This document shows, piece after piece, positions 39,989 through 48,226 of a stretch of 50,439 nucleotides of DNA (positions within the stretch are counted from its first letter, which is position 1; every line of letters starts with the position of its first letter). The stretch is from Myxococcales bacterium UBA1660 (lineage in GTDB: Bacteria > Myxococcota_A > Polyangia > Polyangiales > Houyiibacteriaceae), in contig DCLA01000075.1 in assembly GCA_002320815.1 (NCBI GenBank), positions 4,038 through 54,476 of the forward strand, in the 5' to 3' direction. The position numbers and the translations under genes were made by a program. The notes under the pieces are model-generated. The model had not been told where the DNA came from and made no database searches. It was given only the letters and a program-made list of their open reading frames with translations.

Positions 39989-41356
39989 ATGACTGCGAAG
40001 GAGAGTCTCCCCCGGGTGGTGATCGTCGGCGGCGGCTTCGGCGGCCTCCAGCTCGCCCGGGCCCTCGACGGCAAGCCCGTCCGCGTGACCCTGGTGGACC
40101 GGGAGAACCACCACCTCTTCCAGCCCCTGCTCTATCAGGTGGCCACCGCGGGCCTGGGGCCTTCGTCCATCGCGGTGCCCATCCGCGCGGTCCTCGGCGA
40201 CCAGAAGAACACCGAGGTCATCCTCGGCGAGGCCTGGGAGCACGACCCGGCGACCCGGGAGTTGGTGCTCCGGGACGGCGAGCGGCTGGCGTACGACAAG
40301 CTGGTGATCGCCGCCGGCGCCAAGACGAACTACTTCGGCCACGAGGCCGACTGGGCGCCGCACGCGCATGGGCTCAAGGACCTGCGGGACGCGATCCGCA
40401 TCCGCGAGCGGGTGCTCCTGGCCTTCGAGGCCGCCGAGCGCGAGCCGGACCCCGAGGTCCGGGCTCGGCTGATGACCTTCGTGGTGATCGGTGGCGGACC
40501 CACCGGCGTGGAGATGGCCGGCGCGATCAGCGAGCTGGGCCGGATGGTCCTCGCCGGGGACTACCGCCGGATTCACCCGAACGACATCCGGGTGGTGCTG
40601 GTCGAGATGGCGCCCCGGGTGCTCACCCCCTTCTCCGAGGAGCTCAGCCACGACGCGGCCATCATGCTGAAGGAGCTGGGCGTGGAGCTCCACCTGGGCC
40701 AGCGGGTCAAACAGGTCACCGAGGGCGCGGTGCACTTCGAGGGCGAGAAGCCGCTGGAGGCCTCGGTCATCGTGTGGGCCTCGGGCGTGAAGCCGGTCTC
40801 CCTGGCGGAGCGGCTCGGCGTGACCCTCGACGACCGCGGCCGCATCTGCGTCGACGAGCACTGCGCGGTACTGGGGCACCCGGAGATCTTCGCGGTCGGC
40901 GACATCGCCCGCTTCGTGCCCGAGGGCAGCGAGCAGCCGCTGCCCGGCCTGGCGCCGGTGGCGATGCAGCAGGGGCGGCACGTCGCGCGGCAGATCCTCC
41001 GCGATCTGAAGCGCCAGCCCCGGGAGCCCTTCCGCTACGTGGACAAGGGCCAGATGGCCACCATCGGCCGGGCCCGGGCGGTGGCCGAGGCCAAGGGCAT
41101 GAAATTGGAAGGGCTGATGGCGTGGTTCGCCTGGCTCTTCATCCACATCCTCTACCTGGTCGGCTTCCGAAACCGGGCCACGGTGCTCTTCGACTGGTTC
41201 TGGCAGTACGTGACCTTCGGGCGCGGATCTCGGTTGATCACGGCCCGGCACGACGCCGACGACGTGCGCCCGAGCCCGCTGATGGCCTCGTTGCCGCGGA
41301 CCTCGACGGCCCCTCGCTCCGGTGAGCGGGAGGCCGCTCGACCCCCGGCCGCCTGA
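39989..41356 (+). CDS. ndh: Type II NADH:quinone oxidoreductase (NDH-2)
   Basis: A 455-residue two-dinucleotide-binding flavoprotein. The FAD motif GGGFGG is at 14-19, the NADH motif VVIGGGPTGVE around 164-174, and IFAVGDIA is the second FAD contact. VAMQQGRHVA corresponds to the quinone-site AQxAxQ-like segment. The C-terminus has a hydrophobic amphipathic region (WFAWLFIHILYLVGF) that anchors NDH-2 to the inner membrane. It oxidises NADH and reduces quinone without pumping protons. A Pro/Ala-rich tail follows. The CNNM-type gene starts 59 bp downstream. Confidence 0.92.
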   Translation: MTAKESLPRVVIVGGGFGGLQLARALDGKPVRVTLVDRENHHLFQPLLYQVATAGLGPSSIAVPIRAVLGDQKNTEVILGEAWEHDPATRELVLRDGERLAYDKLVIAAGAKTNYFGHEADWAPHAHGLKDLRDAIRIRERVLLAFEAAEREPDPEVRARLMTFVVIGGGPTGVEMAGAISELGRMVLAGDYRRIHPNDIRVVLVEMAPRVLTPFSEELSHDAAIMLKELGVELHLGQRVKQVTEGAVHFEGEKPLEASVIVWASGVKPVSLAERLGVTLDDRGRICVDEHCAVLGHPEIFAVGDIARFVPEGSEQPLPGLAPVAMQQGRHVARQILRDLKRQPREPFRYVDKGQMATIGRARAVAEAKGMKLEGLMAWFAWLFIHILYLVGFRNRATVLFDWFWQYVTFGRGSRLITARHDADDVRPSPLMASLPRTSTAPRSGEREAARPPAA

Positions 41357-41414
41357 AAGGGCGCAGGGAGCCCGCGTCCGTCGCGGGTTCGTGGTAGCGT
41401 GCCCCCGCGTCCCC

Positions 41415-42560
41415 ATGGCGCTGCTCATCGCGTACATCCTGCTGGCTCTCGCCTTCTCGTTCCTCTGTTCGGTTCTCGAGGCGATCCTGCTCAGCGTCAC
41501 CCCCGCCTACGTGGCGCGGATGCGTGACGAGCGTCCGACCGTGCACGCGCGGCTCTCGGCGATGAAGGCCGACGTGGACCGTCCGCTGGCGGCGATCCTC
41601 AGCCTGAACACCATCGCTCACACGGTGGGCGCGGCCGGAGCCGGCGCGCAAGCGCAGAAGATCTGGGGGTCGGAGATCCTCACCGTGGCCTCCGCGGTCC
41701 TGACCCTCCTGATCCTCATCTTCAGCGAGATCATCCCCAAGACCCTGGGCGCCACCCACTGGCGGAAGCTCGCGCCGATGGCGTCCTTCGTCTTGGTGTG
41801 GATGGTCCGGCTGCTGATCCCCTTGGTCTGGCTCAGCGAGTTGATCACCAAGGTGATGAAGCCCGGCCACGGCCACGGGCACGGCCAGGTCTCCAAGGAG
41901 GAGGTCGCCGCGCTCGCCCGCCTCGGCGAGGAGCAGGGCGTCTTCGACGCCTCCGAATCGCGGATCCTGCGCAACCTCTTCCGGATGGGCGTGGTGCGGA
42001 CCCGGGACATCATGACCCCGCGGACGGTCATGTTCGCGCTCCCGGCCGACAAGACCGTGGACGACGTGGTCCCGCGGGCCTCGGTCGGCGGCAAGCACGC
42101 CGACGACACCATGCGGACGGCGACCATGGTCTTCAGCCGGATCCCGGTGTACCGGGACTCCCCCGACGACGTCGCCGGCTACGTGCTCAAGGACGAGCTC
42201 TACCTCGCCGCCGCGCGGGGCATGGGCGAGGTCCCCGTGGGCGACCTGGTCCGGGAGCTCCTGGTGGTCCCCGACGCGCTGCCGGTCCACGAGCTCTTCG
42301 AGCGACTGCTCAACGAGCGCGAGCACATCGCGCTGGTGGTCGACGAGTACGGCGGCGTCGACGGCGTGGTGAGCATGGAGGACGTGCTCGAGACGTTGCT
42401 CGGTCTCGAGATCGTCGACGAGGTGGACACCACGGCGGACATGCGGGAGATGGCGCGGCGCAAGTGGCACGAGCGACGCGCGCGCCTGGGCACGGTGCCG
42501 CCACCGAGCCTCGCGTTGGAGGAGTCGGCCGAGGGGCCGACGCGGGAGGGGGAGCCATGA
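41415..42560 (+). CDS. CNNM/HlyC-CorC family membrane protein (DUF21 plus CBS pair)
   Basis: A 381-residue protein. The N-terminal DUF21 domain has three to four membrane helices, including the conserved NTIAHTVGAAGAG and FSEIIPKTLG. A His-rich cytoplasmic linker (GHGHGHGQ) leads to two CBS motifs (about 190-325: RDIMTPRTVMFALPADKTVDDV and VVDEYGGVDGVVSMEDVLE). The C-terminal CorC_HlyC accessory domain is absent. Homologues transport or sense Mg and other divalent cations. Translation is coupled to the next gene by an ATGA overlap. The start 41415 is chosen because the first membrane helix begins there. Confidence 0.88.
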   Translation: MALLIAYILLALAFSFLCSVLEAILLSVTPAYVARMRDERPTVHARLSAMKADVDRPLAAILSLNTIAHTVGAAGAGAQAQKIWGSEILTVASAVLTLLILIFSEIIPKTLGATHWRKLAPMASFVLVWMVRLLIPLVWLSELITKVMKPGHGHGHGQVSKEEVAALARLGEEQGVFDASESRILRNLFRMGVVRTRDIMTPRTVMFALPADKTVDDVVPRASVGGKHADDTMRTATMVFSRIPVYRDSPDDVAGYVLKDELYLAAARGMGEVPVGDLVRELLVVPDALPVHELFERLLNEREHIALVVDEYGGVDGVVSMEDVLETLLGLEIVDEVDTTADMREMARRKWHERRARLGTVPPPSLALEESAEGPTREGEP

Positions 42561-44491
42561 GTCGCGCGATGGGGTGCCCCAACTGCGGCGGTCCGATCGA
42601 GATGAAGCTGGGCACCAGCTGGGTGGTGGTCTGCCCCTGGTGTCGGCACACGGTGATGCGCACCGATCGGGATCTGCAGACCCTGGGCAAGGTCGCCGAT
42701 CTGGTGCCCACGGCGCCCGCCCACGCGGTGGGCGACAGCGGCACCGTCGGCGGTCACCCGATCCTGGTCGGCGGCCGGGTCCAGCTCGACCACGGCCGGG
42801 GTCCCTGGGACGAGTGGTACGTCCAGCACACGGACAGCGGTCACTGGGGCTGGCTCGCCCAGGCCCAGGGCCACTGGTACCTGACCTACCCCACCGATCC
42901 CGGCGGGCCGCTCCCGACCTTCGAGCAGATGCAGCCCGGCCAGCGCGGGCAGCTCCCCGGCCTGCAGGGCGAGTGGGCCGTCGACGAGCGGGGCGAGAGC
43001 ACCACCGTCTCGGCGGAAGGCGAGCTGCCCTTCGCAATCGTCAGCGGGCAGCGCGGTCGTTATGTGGACCTCTCCGGTCCGAACGGTGCCTTCGCCACCA
43101 TCGACTACGGCGACGGCCGCGAGGCCCCGAAGCTCTTCGCGGGGCGGCGCCTCGCGCCCGGCGAGCTGCAGCTCCAGGCCACCGGGTCGGGACCGCGGCC
43201 CGAGCAGCGCCTGAAGGAGGGCCAGCGCCTCCGGTGTCCGACCTGCGGCGACACGGTGCCCATCGAGGCGCCGGAGATCACCGAGAGCGCCGTGTGCGGG
43301 AGCTGCAACAGCCTCCTCGACTACGCCCAGGGCGAGCTGCGCTTCCTGAAGAAGATCGAGCAGGCTCGGAAGCGCCCCTACATCCCGCTGGGCGCCAAGG
43401 GGCGCCTGAAGGGCGAGGACGTCACCTGCATCGGCTACATGGAGCGCTGGACCCGGGTGGACGGGATGCGCTTCACCTGGAGCGAGTACCTCCTGCATAC
43501 CGCGAGCGGCTACCGCTGGTTGATGGAGGATCAGGGCCACTGGCAGTGGATCACCCCCATCGCCTCCGGCGACGTCCAGCCCTTCGGGAACACGCTGCGG
43601 GCCCGAGGGCGAAGCCACGTCCTCTGGAATCGGGTGAACGGGTACGTCGACTACGTCGTCGGCGAGTTCTACTGGCGGGTGGAGAAGGGCGAGACCGCGA
43701 ACCTCACCGACTACATCCGGCCGCCCCATGCGATCAGCAGCGAGGTCAGCTCCGGCGAGGTGGTCTGGTCCGCGAGCGAGCACATCGACGCGGACACCGT
43801 CCGGCGCGCCTTCGGGATCGAAGCGAAGCCCCCACGCGCGACCGGGGTGGGGATCATCCAGCCCAACCCGTACTCCCTCACGTTCCCGGCGGTCTGCGCG
43901 CTGATCGCCACCGTGCTGCTGCTGGGCACGATGGGCTTCGTGAAGGCGCGGCATCGCAGCGACCTCCTGGTCGACGGGCCCATCCGGGTGCCGGCGGCGG
44001 CCTCGACTCAGCCCGACGCCTCCGGAAGCGGCGCGACGGTCACTCCGCCTTTCGTGATCGCCGAGGGGCCCACCCTGGTCGAGGTGGAGCTGCGGACGAA
44101 CGCGAACAACCAATATGTCGGGGTCCCCGCGGCGCTGATCGAGCAGAACACCGGCGAGGTGATCGAGTTCTACGTCGACGCCGAGTACTACCACGGCGTC
44201 AGCGGCGGCGAGTCGTGGCGCGAGGGGAGCCACTCCAACTCCGTCCACGTGGCCCGGGTCCCCGCGGGGACCTACGCGCTCCGCGTGGATCCCTTCTGGC
44301 AGACCTTCCCGCAGCCCGGCGCGTACGGCGCGGGGCTCGCTCCGCCGGTCGCCGAGATCTCGGTCGAGACCGGGGCCACCAGCCGCGCCTGCCTGCTGCT
44401 GGGCCTGCTCTTCATCTGGCTGCCGGCCATCTATTTCTTCGCGCGCCACTCGACCTTCGAGAAGAAGCGCGCCGAGCTCAAGACCGTATGA
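42557..44491 (+). CDS. Membrane protein with two zinc ribbons and two DUF4178 domains
   Basis: A 644-residue protein. A zinc ribbon (C7, C10, C26, C29) leads into a first DUF4178-like beta domain (about 58-110, GHWGWLAQAQGHWYL). A second zinc ribbon (CPTC...CGSC, about 227-255) leads into a second DUF4178 domain (about 275-345, GYRWLMEDQGHWQWI). Two membrane helices follow, near 435-458 and 615-632, enclosing a beta-rich extracytoplasmic domain. DUF4178 has no established biochemical role; it is often found in operons with other small membrane proteins and stress genes. It overlaps the CNNM-type gene by 4 bp, and a 63-residue peptide gene follows. Confidence 0.8.
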   Translation: MSRAMGCPNCGGPIEMKLGTSWVVVCPWCRHTVMRTDRDLQTLGKVADLVPTAPAHAVGDSGTVGGHPILVGGRVQLDHGRGPWDEWYVQHTDSGHWGWLAQAQGHWYLTYPTDPGGPLPTFEQMQPGQRGQLPGLQGEWAVDERGESTTVSAEGELPFAIVSGQRGRYVDLSGPNGAFATIDYGDGREAPKLFAGRRLAPGELQLQATGSGPRPEQRLKEGQRLRCPTCGDTVPIEAPEITESAVCGSCNSLLDYAQGELRFLKKIEQARKRPYIPLGAKGRLKGEDVTCIGYMERWTRVDGMRFTWSEYLLHTASGYRWLMEDQGHWQWITPIASGDVQPFGNTLRARGRSHVLWNRVNGYVDYVVGEFYWRVEKGETANLTDYIRPPHAISSEVSSGEVVWSASEHIDADTVRRAFGIEAKPPRATGVGIIQPNPYSLTFPAVCALIATVLLLGTMGFVKARHRSDLLVDGPIRVPAAASTQPDASGSGATVTPPFVIAEGPTLVEVELRTNANNQYVGVPAALIEQNTGEVIEFYVDAEYYHGVSGGESWREGSHSNSVHVARVPAGTYALRVDPFWQTFPQPGAYGAGLAPPVAEISVETGATSRACLLLGLLFIWLPAIYFFARHSTFEKKRAELKTV

Positions 44492-44501
44492 GGTCCTCGT
44501 C

Positions 44502-44693
44502 GTGAAGCTGATCTACATCCTCTATCCGCTCTTCGGCCTCGGCGTCGTCGGTGGCTACTACGTCCTGGCGGATCGCGGGATGGACCCCTTCAGCGTCGAA
44601 CAGGAGCGCCGCGCCGCGCCCCCCGACGTGCGCGCGTCCGGCGGTCGCGGCGGCGCCATCTTCTGGTACGGCGGCTTCAGCGGCGGCAAGTAG
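44502..44693 (+). CDS. Small single-span membrane protein (63 residues)
   Basis: It starts at GTG 44502, 10 bp after the DUF4178 gene. One N-terminal membrane helix (LIYILYPLFGLGVVGGYYVLA) is followed by a charged, Gly-rich tail ending in FSGGK. The length, spacing and direction suggest it belongs to the CNNM-DUF4178 operon. No homologue was recognised. Confidence 0.6.
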   Translation: MKLIYILYPLFGLGVVGGYYVLADRGMDPFSVEQERRAAPPDVRASGGRGGAIFWYGGFSGGK

Positions 44694-44715
44694 CAGCCGC
44701 TGCGCGGCCAGGGGG

Positions 44716-45435
44716 TCAGGGGAGGCCGAGCCCGAGGGCGTGGGCGCGCTCTTCCCGGAGGTCCTGGTAGGGCGGCTCCCAGTCCAACGCGGGGTCGGTC
44801 TCCCAGGCGCGCAGGGGCAGGAGGTCGCGGGCGGCGAGGTCCCGGAAGAGGCGGATCTCGTCGTCGGGTTCCCGGGAGAAGCCAAAGGGGTTGCGAGCCT
44901 GATCGCTGGGGAGCTGGCCGTATTTGGCGTCGTCGGCCTCGATGAGCTCGATGAGCTCGCCGGCCCGGCGCTCACTGTAGGCCAGGAAGGGCGCGTCGAA
45001 GGGGCCGACGTACCGGCGGGCGGGGACCTCACGCTTCACCCACTTGGCCCAGTCGTAGCCGTAGACGAAGTCGTGGACGTAGCGGAAGTGGATGGTGGTC
45101 TCGCCACCGAAGAGGGACTGGAGGCGGGCGACGGAGTCGGCCAGCGCGTCGAGTCGCGCGGCGGGCTCGTCGTCGGTGAGAGCCTGCCGGAGGAGCGAGG
45201 CGGCGAGGGAGTCCATGTCCCAGAAGAGGTTGCCGGGGAACGCGCGTACCTGCGCCCGGGCCACGCGCTCGAGGACGGCGGCGAAGGTGGGCCGGAAGGG
45301 CTCGGGGGCGAGGCGGCTCAGCTCGACCAGCGAGGTCGGCCGGTCCCGGTCGGGCGCGAGGGTGAGGCGCTGGCCGCGGTCGATGAGCGCGTCGAGGTCG
45401 GCGAGACCCTCGGAGCGAGCAGGGGTGGAATGCAT
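44716..45435 (-). CDS. Hypothetical protein coupled to a UbiA prenyltransferase
   Basis: A 239-residue protein without signal peptide or membrane segment. It is rich in Arg, Asp, Glu and Leu, with conserved-looking aromatic stretches (GNLFWDMDSLAASLL, FRYVHDFVYGYDWAKWV, PFDAPFLAYSERRAGEL). Its ATG overlaps the stop of the UbiA gene (TGATG-type junction, 1-bp overlap), so translation is coupled. It may act on, or deliver substrate to, the prenyltransferase pathway. No family was recognised. Confidence 0.7.
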   Translation of the reverse strand: MHSTPARSEGLADLDALIDRGQRLTLAPDRDRPTSLVELSRLAPEPFRPTFAAVLERVARAQVRAFPGNLFWDMDSLAASLLRQALTDDEPAARLDALADSVARLQSLFGGETTIHFRYVHDFVYGYDWAKWVKREVPARRYVGPFDAPFLAYSERRAGELIELIEADDAKYGQLPSDQARNPFGFSREPDDEIRLFRDLAARDLLPLRAWETDPALDWEPPYQDLREERAHALGLGLP

Positions 45436-46403
45436 CAGCCGAGGAAGAGGCGGTGGAGCAGGAGCGAGAAGGCGAGCACCTCGGTGCTGCGCCCGAGGCC
45501 CCGGTGGAGATGGGCCTTGTATACCGCCTGAGTCGCGAAGGCGTTGGTCACCGCGCTGGTGCTCAGGGCGATCATCCCCCGGAGCCGGTAGGCGAGGATG
45601 GCGATGGGCAGGAGCACGACCACCAGGGGCACGTGCTCCGCGAAGAGGCCGGCGAGGATCCAGGCCAGGGCGCCCAGGGCGACGAGCGCCTCGGTGAGCC
45701 GGCGGGCCATGGGGTTGCCCAGCATCGTGGTGAAGGTCCGCTTGCCGCCCTTTCGGTCCGAGACCTCGTCGCCGAGGCCGCTGGCGACCGCGCTGGCCAG
45801 GGCCAGGAGCGAGCTGCCGACGAGCACCGGCCAGGCCCGGGGGAGCCAGAGCAAGGTCTCCGAGCCCAGCCCGCCCTGCATGTAGGCGTTGATCCAGGGG
45901 AGGGCGAAGCCCACGCCGAGCATCTCCAGGAGCTCCCCGCCGCCGCGGTAGTTGAGCCTCAGCGGAGGCAGCGAGTAGGCGACGAAGAGACCCAGCGCGA
46001 TCAGACCCCCGAGGCCGAGGCCGGGCCGGTTCAGCCAGCCCTCGGCGAAGTACGCGAAGCCGACCGCGCCGACGCCGGCGGCGAGGCCGACCAGGAGCAG
46101 CCGCGACGCCGGGAGGATCCCGTCGGGGATGGTCTTGGGGGAGCCGCCGCGCGGGAACATGCGGCGCTTGATCGCGTCCACCTCGCGGTCGCTGACGTCG
46201 TTCATCAGCACGATGAAGGTCAGCGTGAGGTAGGTGAAGACCATCCCGGCGAACGCCGGCGCGAGGTCCAGGCGACCCAGATGGGCGGCGCCGATGGCCT
46301 GGCCCAGGTAGGTGGGGACCACCAGCTTGGACCAGCTGTCGGGCTTCAGGGCATGACGCCAGCGCTCGTAGGTGGTGCGGGGGAGGTCGGCCACGCCCCA
46401 CAC
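45435..46403 (-). CDS. UbiA-family polyprenyl (aromatic) prenyltransferase
   Basis: A 322-residue integral membrane protein with about eight hydrophobic helices. Both Asp-rich motifs of the superfamily are present: MNDVSDREVD (about 68-76) and GLGDEVSDRKGG (about 209-220), which bind prenyl diphosphate through Mg. Homologues prenylate quinone precursors, protohaem or sugars (UbiA, MenA, CtaB, decaprenyl-phosphoribose synthase). The SPKTIPDG and RLNYRGGGELLE loops are closer to the MenA-like branch, but the substrate is uncertain. It starts at GTG 46403 (or GTG 46394). It is followed directly by a coupled unknown gene. Confidence 0.88.
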   Translation of the reverse strand: MWGVADLPRTTYERWRHALKPDSWSKLVVPTYLGQAIGAAHLGRLDLAPAFAGMVFTYLTLTFIVLMNDVSDREVDAIKRRMFPRGGSPKTIPDGILPASRLLLVGLAAGVGAVGFAYFAEGWLNRPGLGLGGLIALGLFVAYSLPPLRLNYRGGGELLEMLGVGFALPWINAYMQGGLGSETLLWLPRAWPVLVGSSLLALASAVASGLGDEVSDRKGGKRTFTTMLGNPMARRLTEALVALGALAWILAGLFAEHVPLVVVLLPIAILAYRLRGMIALSTSAVTNAFATQAVYKAHLHRGLGRSTEVLAFSLLLHRLFLG

Positions 46404-46445
46404 GTTAGGGCCAACGACGGCCAGGCGCGAGCGCTACCGACGGGC

Positions 46446-46823
46446 TCAGAAGCGCAGGGCGCGCTGCGGCACCGGCGGCGGGGTGCCCCGGAGGCGCTGG
46501 GTGAGGAAGAGCCGATCCTCGAGAGCGATCTCCGTGAACTGCAGTCCCAGCGCGTAGCCGGGGTCATGGGGCCGCCACCCCTCGATGACCCGGGCGACCT
46601 TGGCCTCGGCGTCGAAGACCCGGCGGCAGCCGGGGATGCGGAAGCTGACCAGGACCTCTTCGCCCGGCGTGGCGCCGGCGTCGGCGGCGAGGAGCAGACC
46701 GAAGGGCGAGACGTCGAGGACCCGCTCCCCCAGGAGGCGGAAGGAGTCGGCGGTCACGGCCTGGCAGCGGCTGCGAACGGAACGGCGGAGGACTCGGCGG
46801 CGGCGGGAGAAGCGGGTGGTCAT
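46446..46823 (-). CDS. PilZ domain protein
   Basis: A 125-residue protein from the start at 46823; a start at 46850 adds nine residues. The c-di-GMP-binding signature of PilZ is present as RRSVRSRCQ (RxxxR-like) followed by DVSPFG (DxSxxG), with the expected beta-barrel ahead (VLVSFRIPGCRRVFDAEAKV, YALGLQFTEI). Single-domain PilZ proteins relay cyclic di-GMP signals to motility or surface functions. The adjacent gene pairs do not suggest a partner. Confidence 0.85.
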   Translation of the reverse strand: MTTRFSRRRRVLRRSVRSRCQAVTADSFRLLGERVLDVSPFGLLLAADAGATPGEEVLVSFRIPGCRRVFDAEAKVARVIEGWRPHDPGYALGLQFTEIALEDRLFLTQRLRGTPPPVPQRALRF

Positions 46824-46910
46824 CGTGGGTTGGCTCCGGTGTGCGTCCATGTAGGACAACCGGAAGCTACCCAGGACCCGATCGGGGACCAACAAAACGG
46901 CGGGCCGAGA

Positions 46911-48104
46911 CTACTCCGAGGCGCAGGCGGGACCCTCGGGCTCGCAGCCCCCGGGACAACACTGGTCGCCCGGCGCGCAGGAGTCGCCGGCGAGGGTACA
47001 GGTCGAGCCCTCGCAGACGCCGGCCTGGCAAGGCCACGCGCCGGGATCGGTCGGGGGGCAAGAGCGCCCGGTCGGGTCGAAGACGCAGAGCTCCGTCTCG
47101 GCTCCTTCGACCTCTTCACAGGTCCCGGCCAGACACCAGTGGCTGATCAACGTCCGGTAGCGTTGGCCCGACGTGCTGCAGGGGTCGATGCTCCGCAGGG
47201 GCGTGCACGCCTGCCACTCGCCGATCTCGTCCTCGCCGCAGGGGACGCGGAAGGTGTCGCGCGTGCAGGGCTCGGTCTCGCCGATGGTGCGGCCGACGCA
47301 CTCCTCGTCCTGGCATCGGTAGAGGGTCGTCTGGCGTGACTGCTGACCGCGTTCGGCGCAGACATCGGCATAGGTGCACTCCCCCCAGGGCTCGGCGACT
47401 TCCCCGGCCCCGCAGGTCGCGCCGTCGGTCTCCAGGCCGCACGCTTCTTCTTCGGTGCGGGTAGCCTCGGCGCAGCTCCCGGAGCCGTCGCAGAGGTACT
47501 CGTGGACCACGCGCCGGCGGGTGCCGTCCTGGCTGCACTCGTCCTCGGCCTCGCAGTCACTCCACGCGCCGGCCGTCGCAGGCGCGCAGAAGGTGCCCGA
47601 TGGCTCGAAGCCCATGACCTCGCAGACCGGCACGTCTCCCTCGCATCGGACGATCCCCGTGCGACAGGTGACGTCCGGGTCGCAGGCCACCCCGGGACGG
47701 CAGGACCCGCAGCGCCCGTCCCCGTCGCAGTAGCCGCCCCCGCAGGCGGCCCCGATGGGCGCGAAGCCGTCGCGACAGGAGGTGCTCACGCCGTCGCAGA
47801 AGTCGGTGGCGTCACAGTCGTCGGCCGCCGCCCGGCACGCCGTGCCCGGGGGGGCCGCGCCGTGGCTCACGCAGCGGGCCGCCCCCGTGCTGCACTCGAC
47901 GATGCCCAGCTCGCAGCGCTCCCCGAAGTCGCAGGGGGTGCCGCACTCGCCGAGCGCGCCGGCGTCCTCGGTCTCGCCGGCGTCCTCGGTCTCGCCGGCG
48001 TCGACCTGCGGCTCACACTCGGCGTCGGCGCAGTCGTCGTCGCCGCAGGCGCCCAATCCGAGGAAGACGAGGCCGAGGGCGAGGTGATGAAGACTTGTGT
48101 CCAT
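46911..48104 (-). CDS. Cysteine-rich lipoprotein with disintegrin-like and TSP1-like modules (paralogue 1)
   Basis: A 397-residue protein with lipobox GLGAC (Cys20) and an Asp/Glu/Ala/Gly linker made of an 18-bp tandem repeat (GETEDA). Residues about 54-121 form a Cys module whose core CRAAADDCDATDFCDG resembles the disintegrin fold of snake venom and ADAM proteins. Three W-x-x-C...C...R-x-R...C...C repeats follow (about 181-232, 240-289, 297-349), a pattern reminiscent of thrombospondin type 1 repeats. The C-terminus contains a CxxxxxCCxxxC knot (CAPGDQCCPGGC). It is probably displayed at the surface. It is a paralogue of the next two genes upstream. Confidence 0.8.
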   Translation of the reverse strand: MDTSLHHLALGLVFLGLGACGDDDCADAECEPQVDAGETEDAGETEDAGALGECGTPCDFGERCELGIVECSTGAARCVSHGAAPPGTACRAAADDCDATDFCDGVSTSCRDGFAPIGAACGGGYCDGDGRCGSCRPGVACDPDVTCRTGIVRCEGDVPVCEVMGFEPSGTFCAPATAGAWSDCEAEDECSQDGTRRRVVHEYLCDGSGSCAEATRTEEEACGLETDGATCGAGEVAEPWGECTYADVCAERGQQSRQTTLYRCQDEECVGRTIGETEPCTRDTFRVPCGEDEIGEWQACTPLRSIDPCSTSGQRYRTLISHWCLAGTCEEVEGAETELCVFDPTGRSCPPTDPGAWPCQAGVCEGSTCTLAGDSCAPGDQCCPGGCEPEGPACASE

Positions 48105-48226
48105 GACGGGACGGCGGGCCCGACCCGCCTTTCCTCCATGTGCCACAGGATCGAGGCCGCGACGAGGCCGAGCCTCGCGGCGCGACGGTGTCGGGGGCGT
48201 GGCGCGGGTCCGCCGGACCCGACGCG

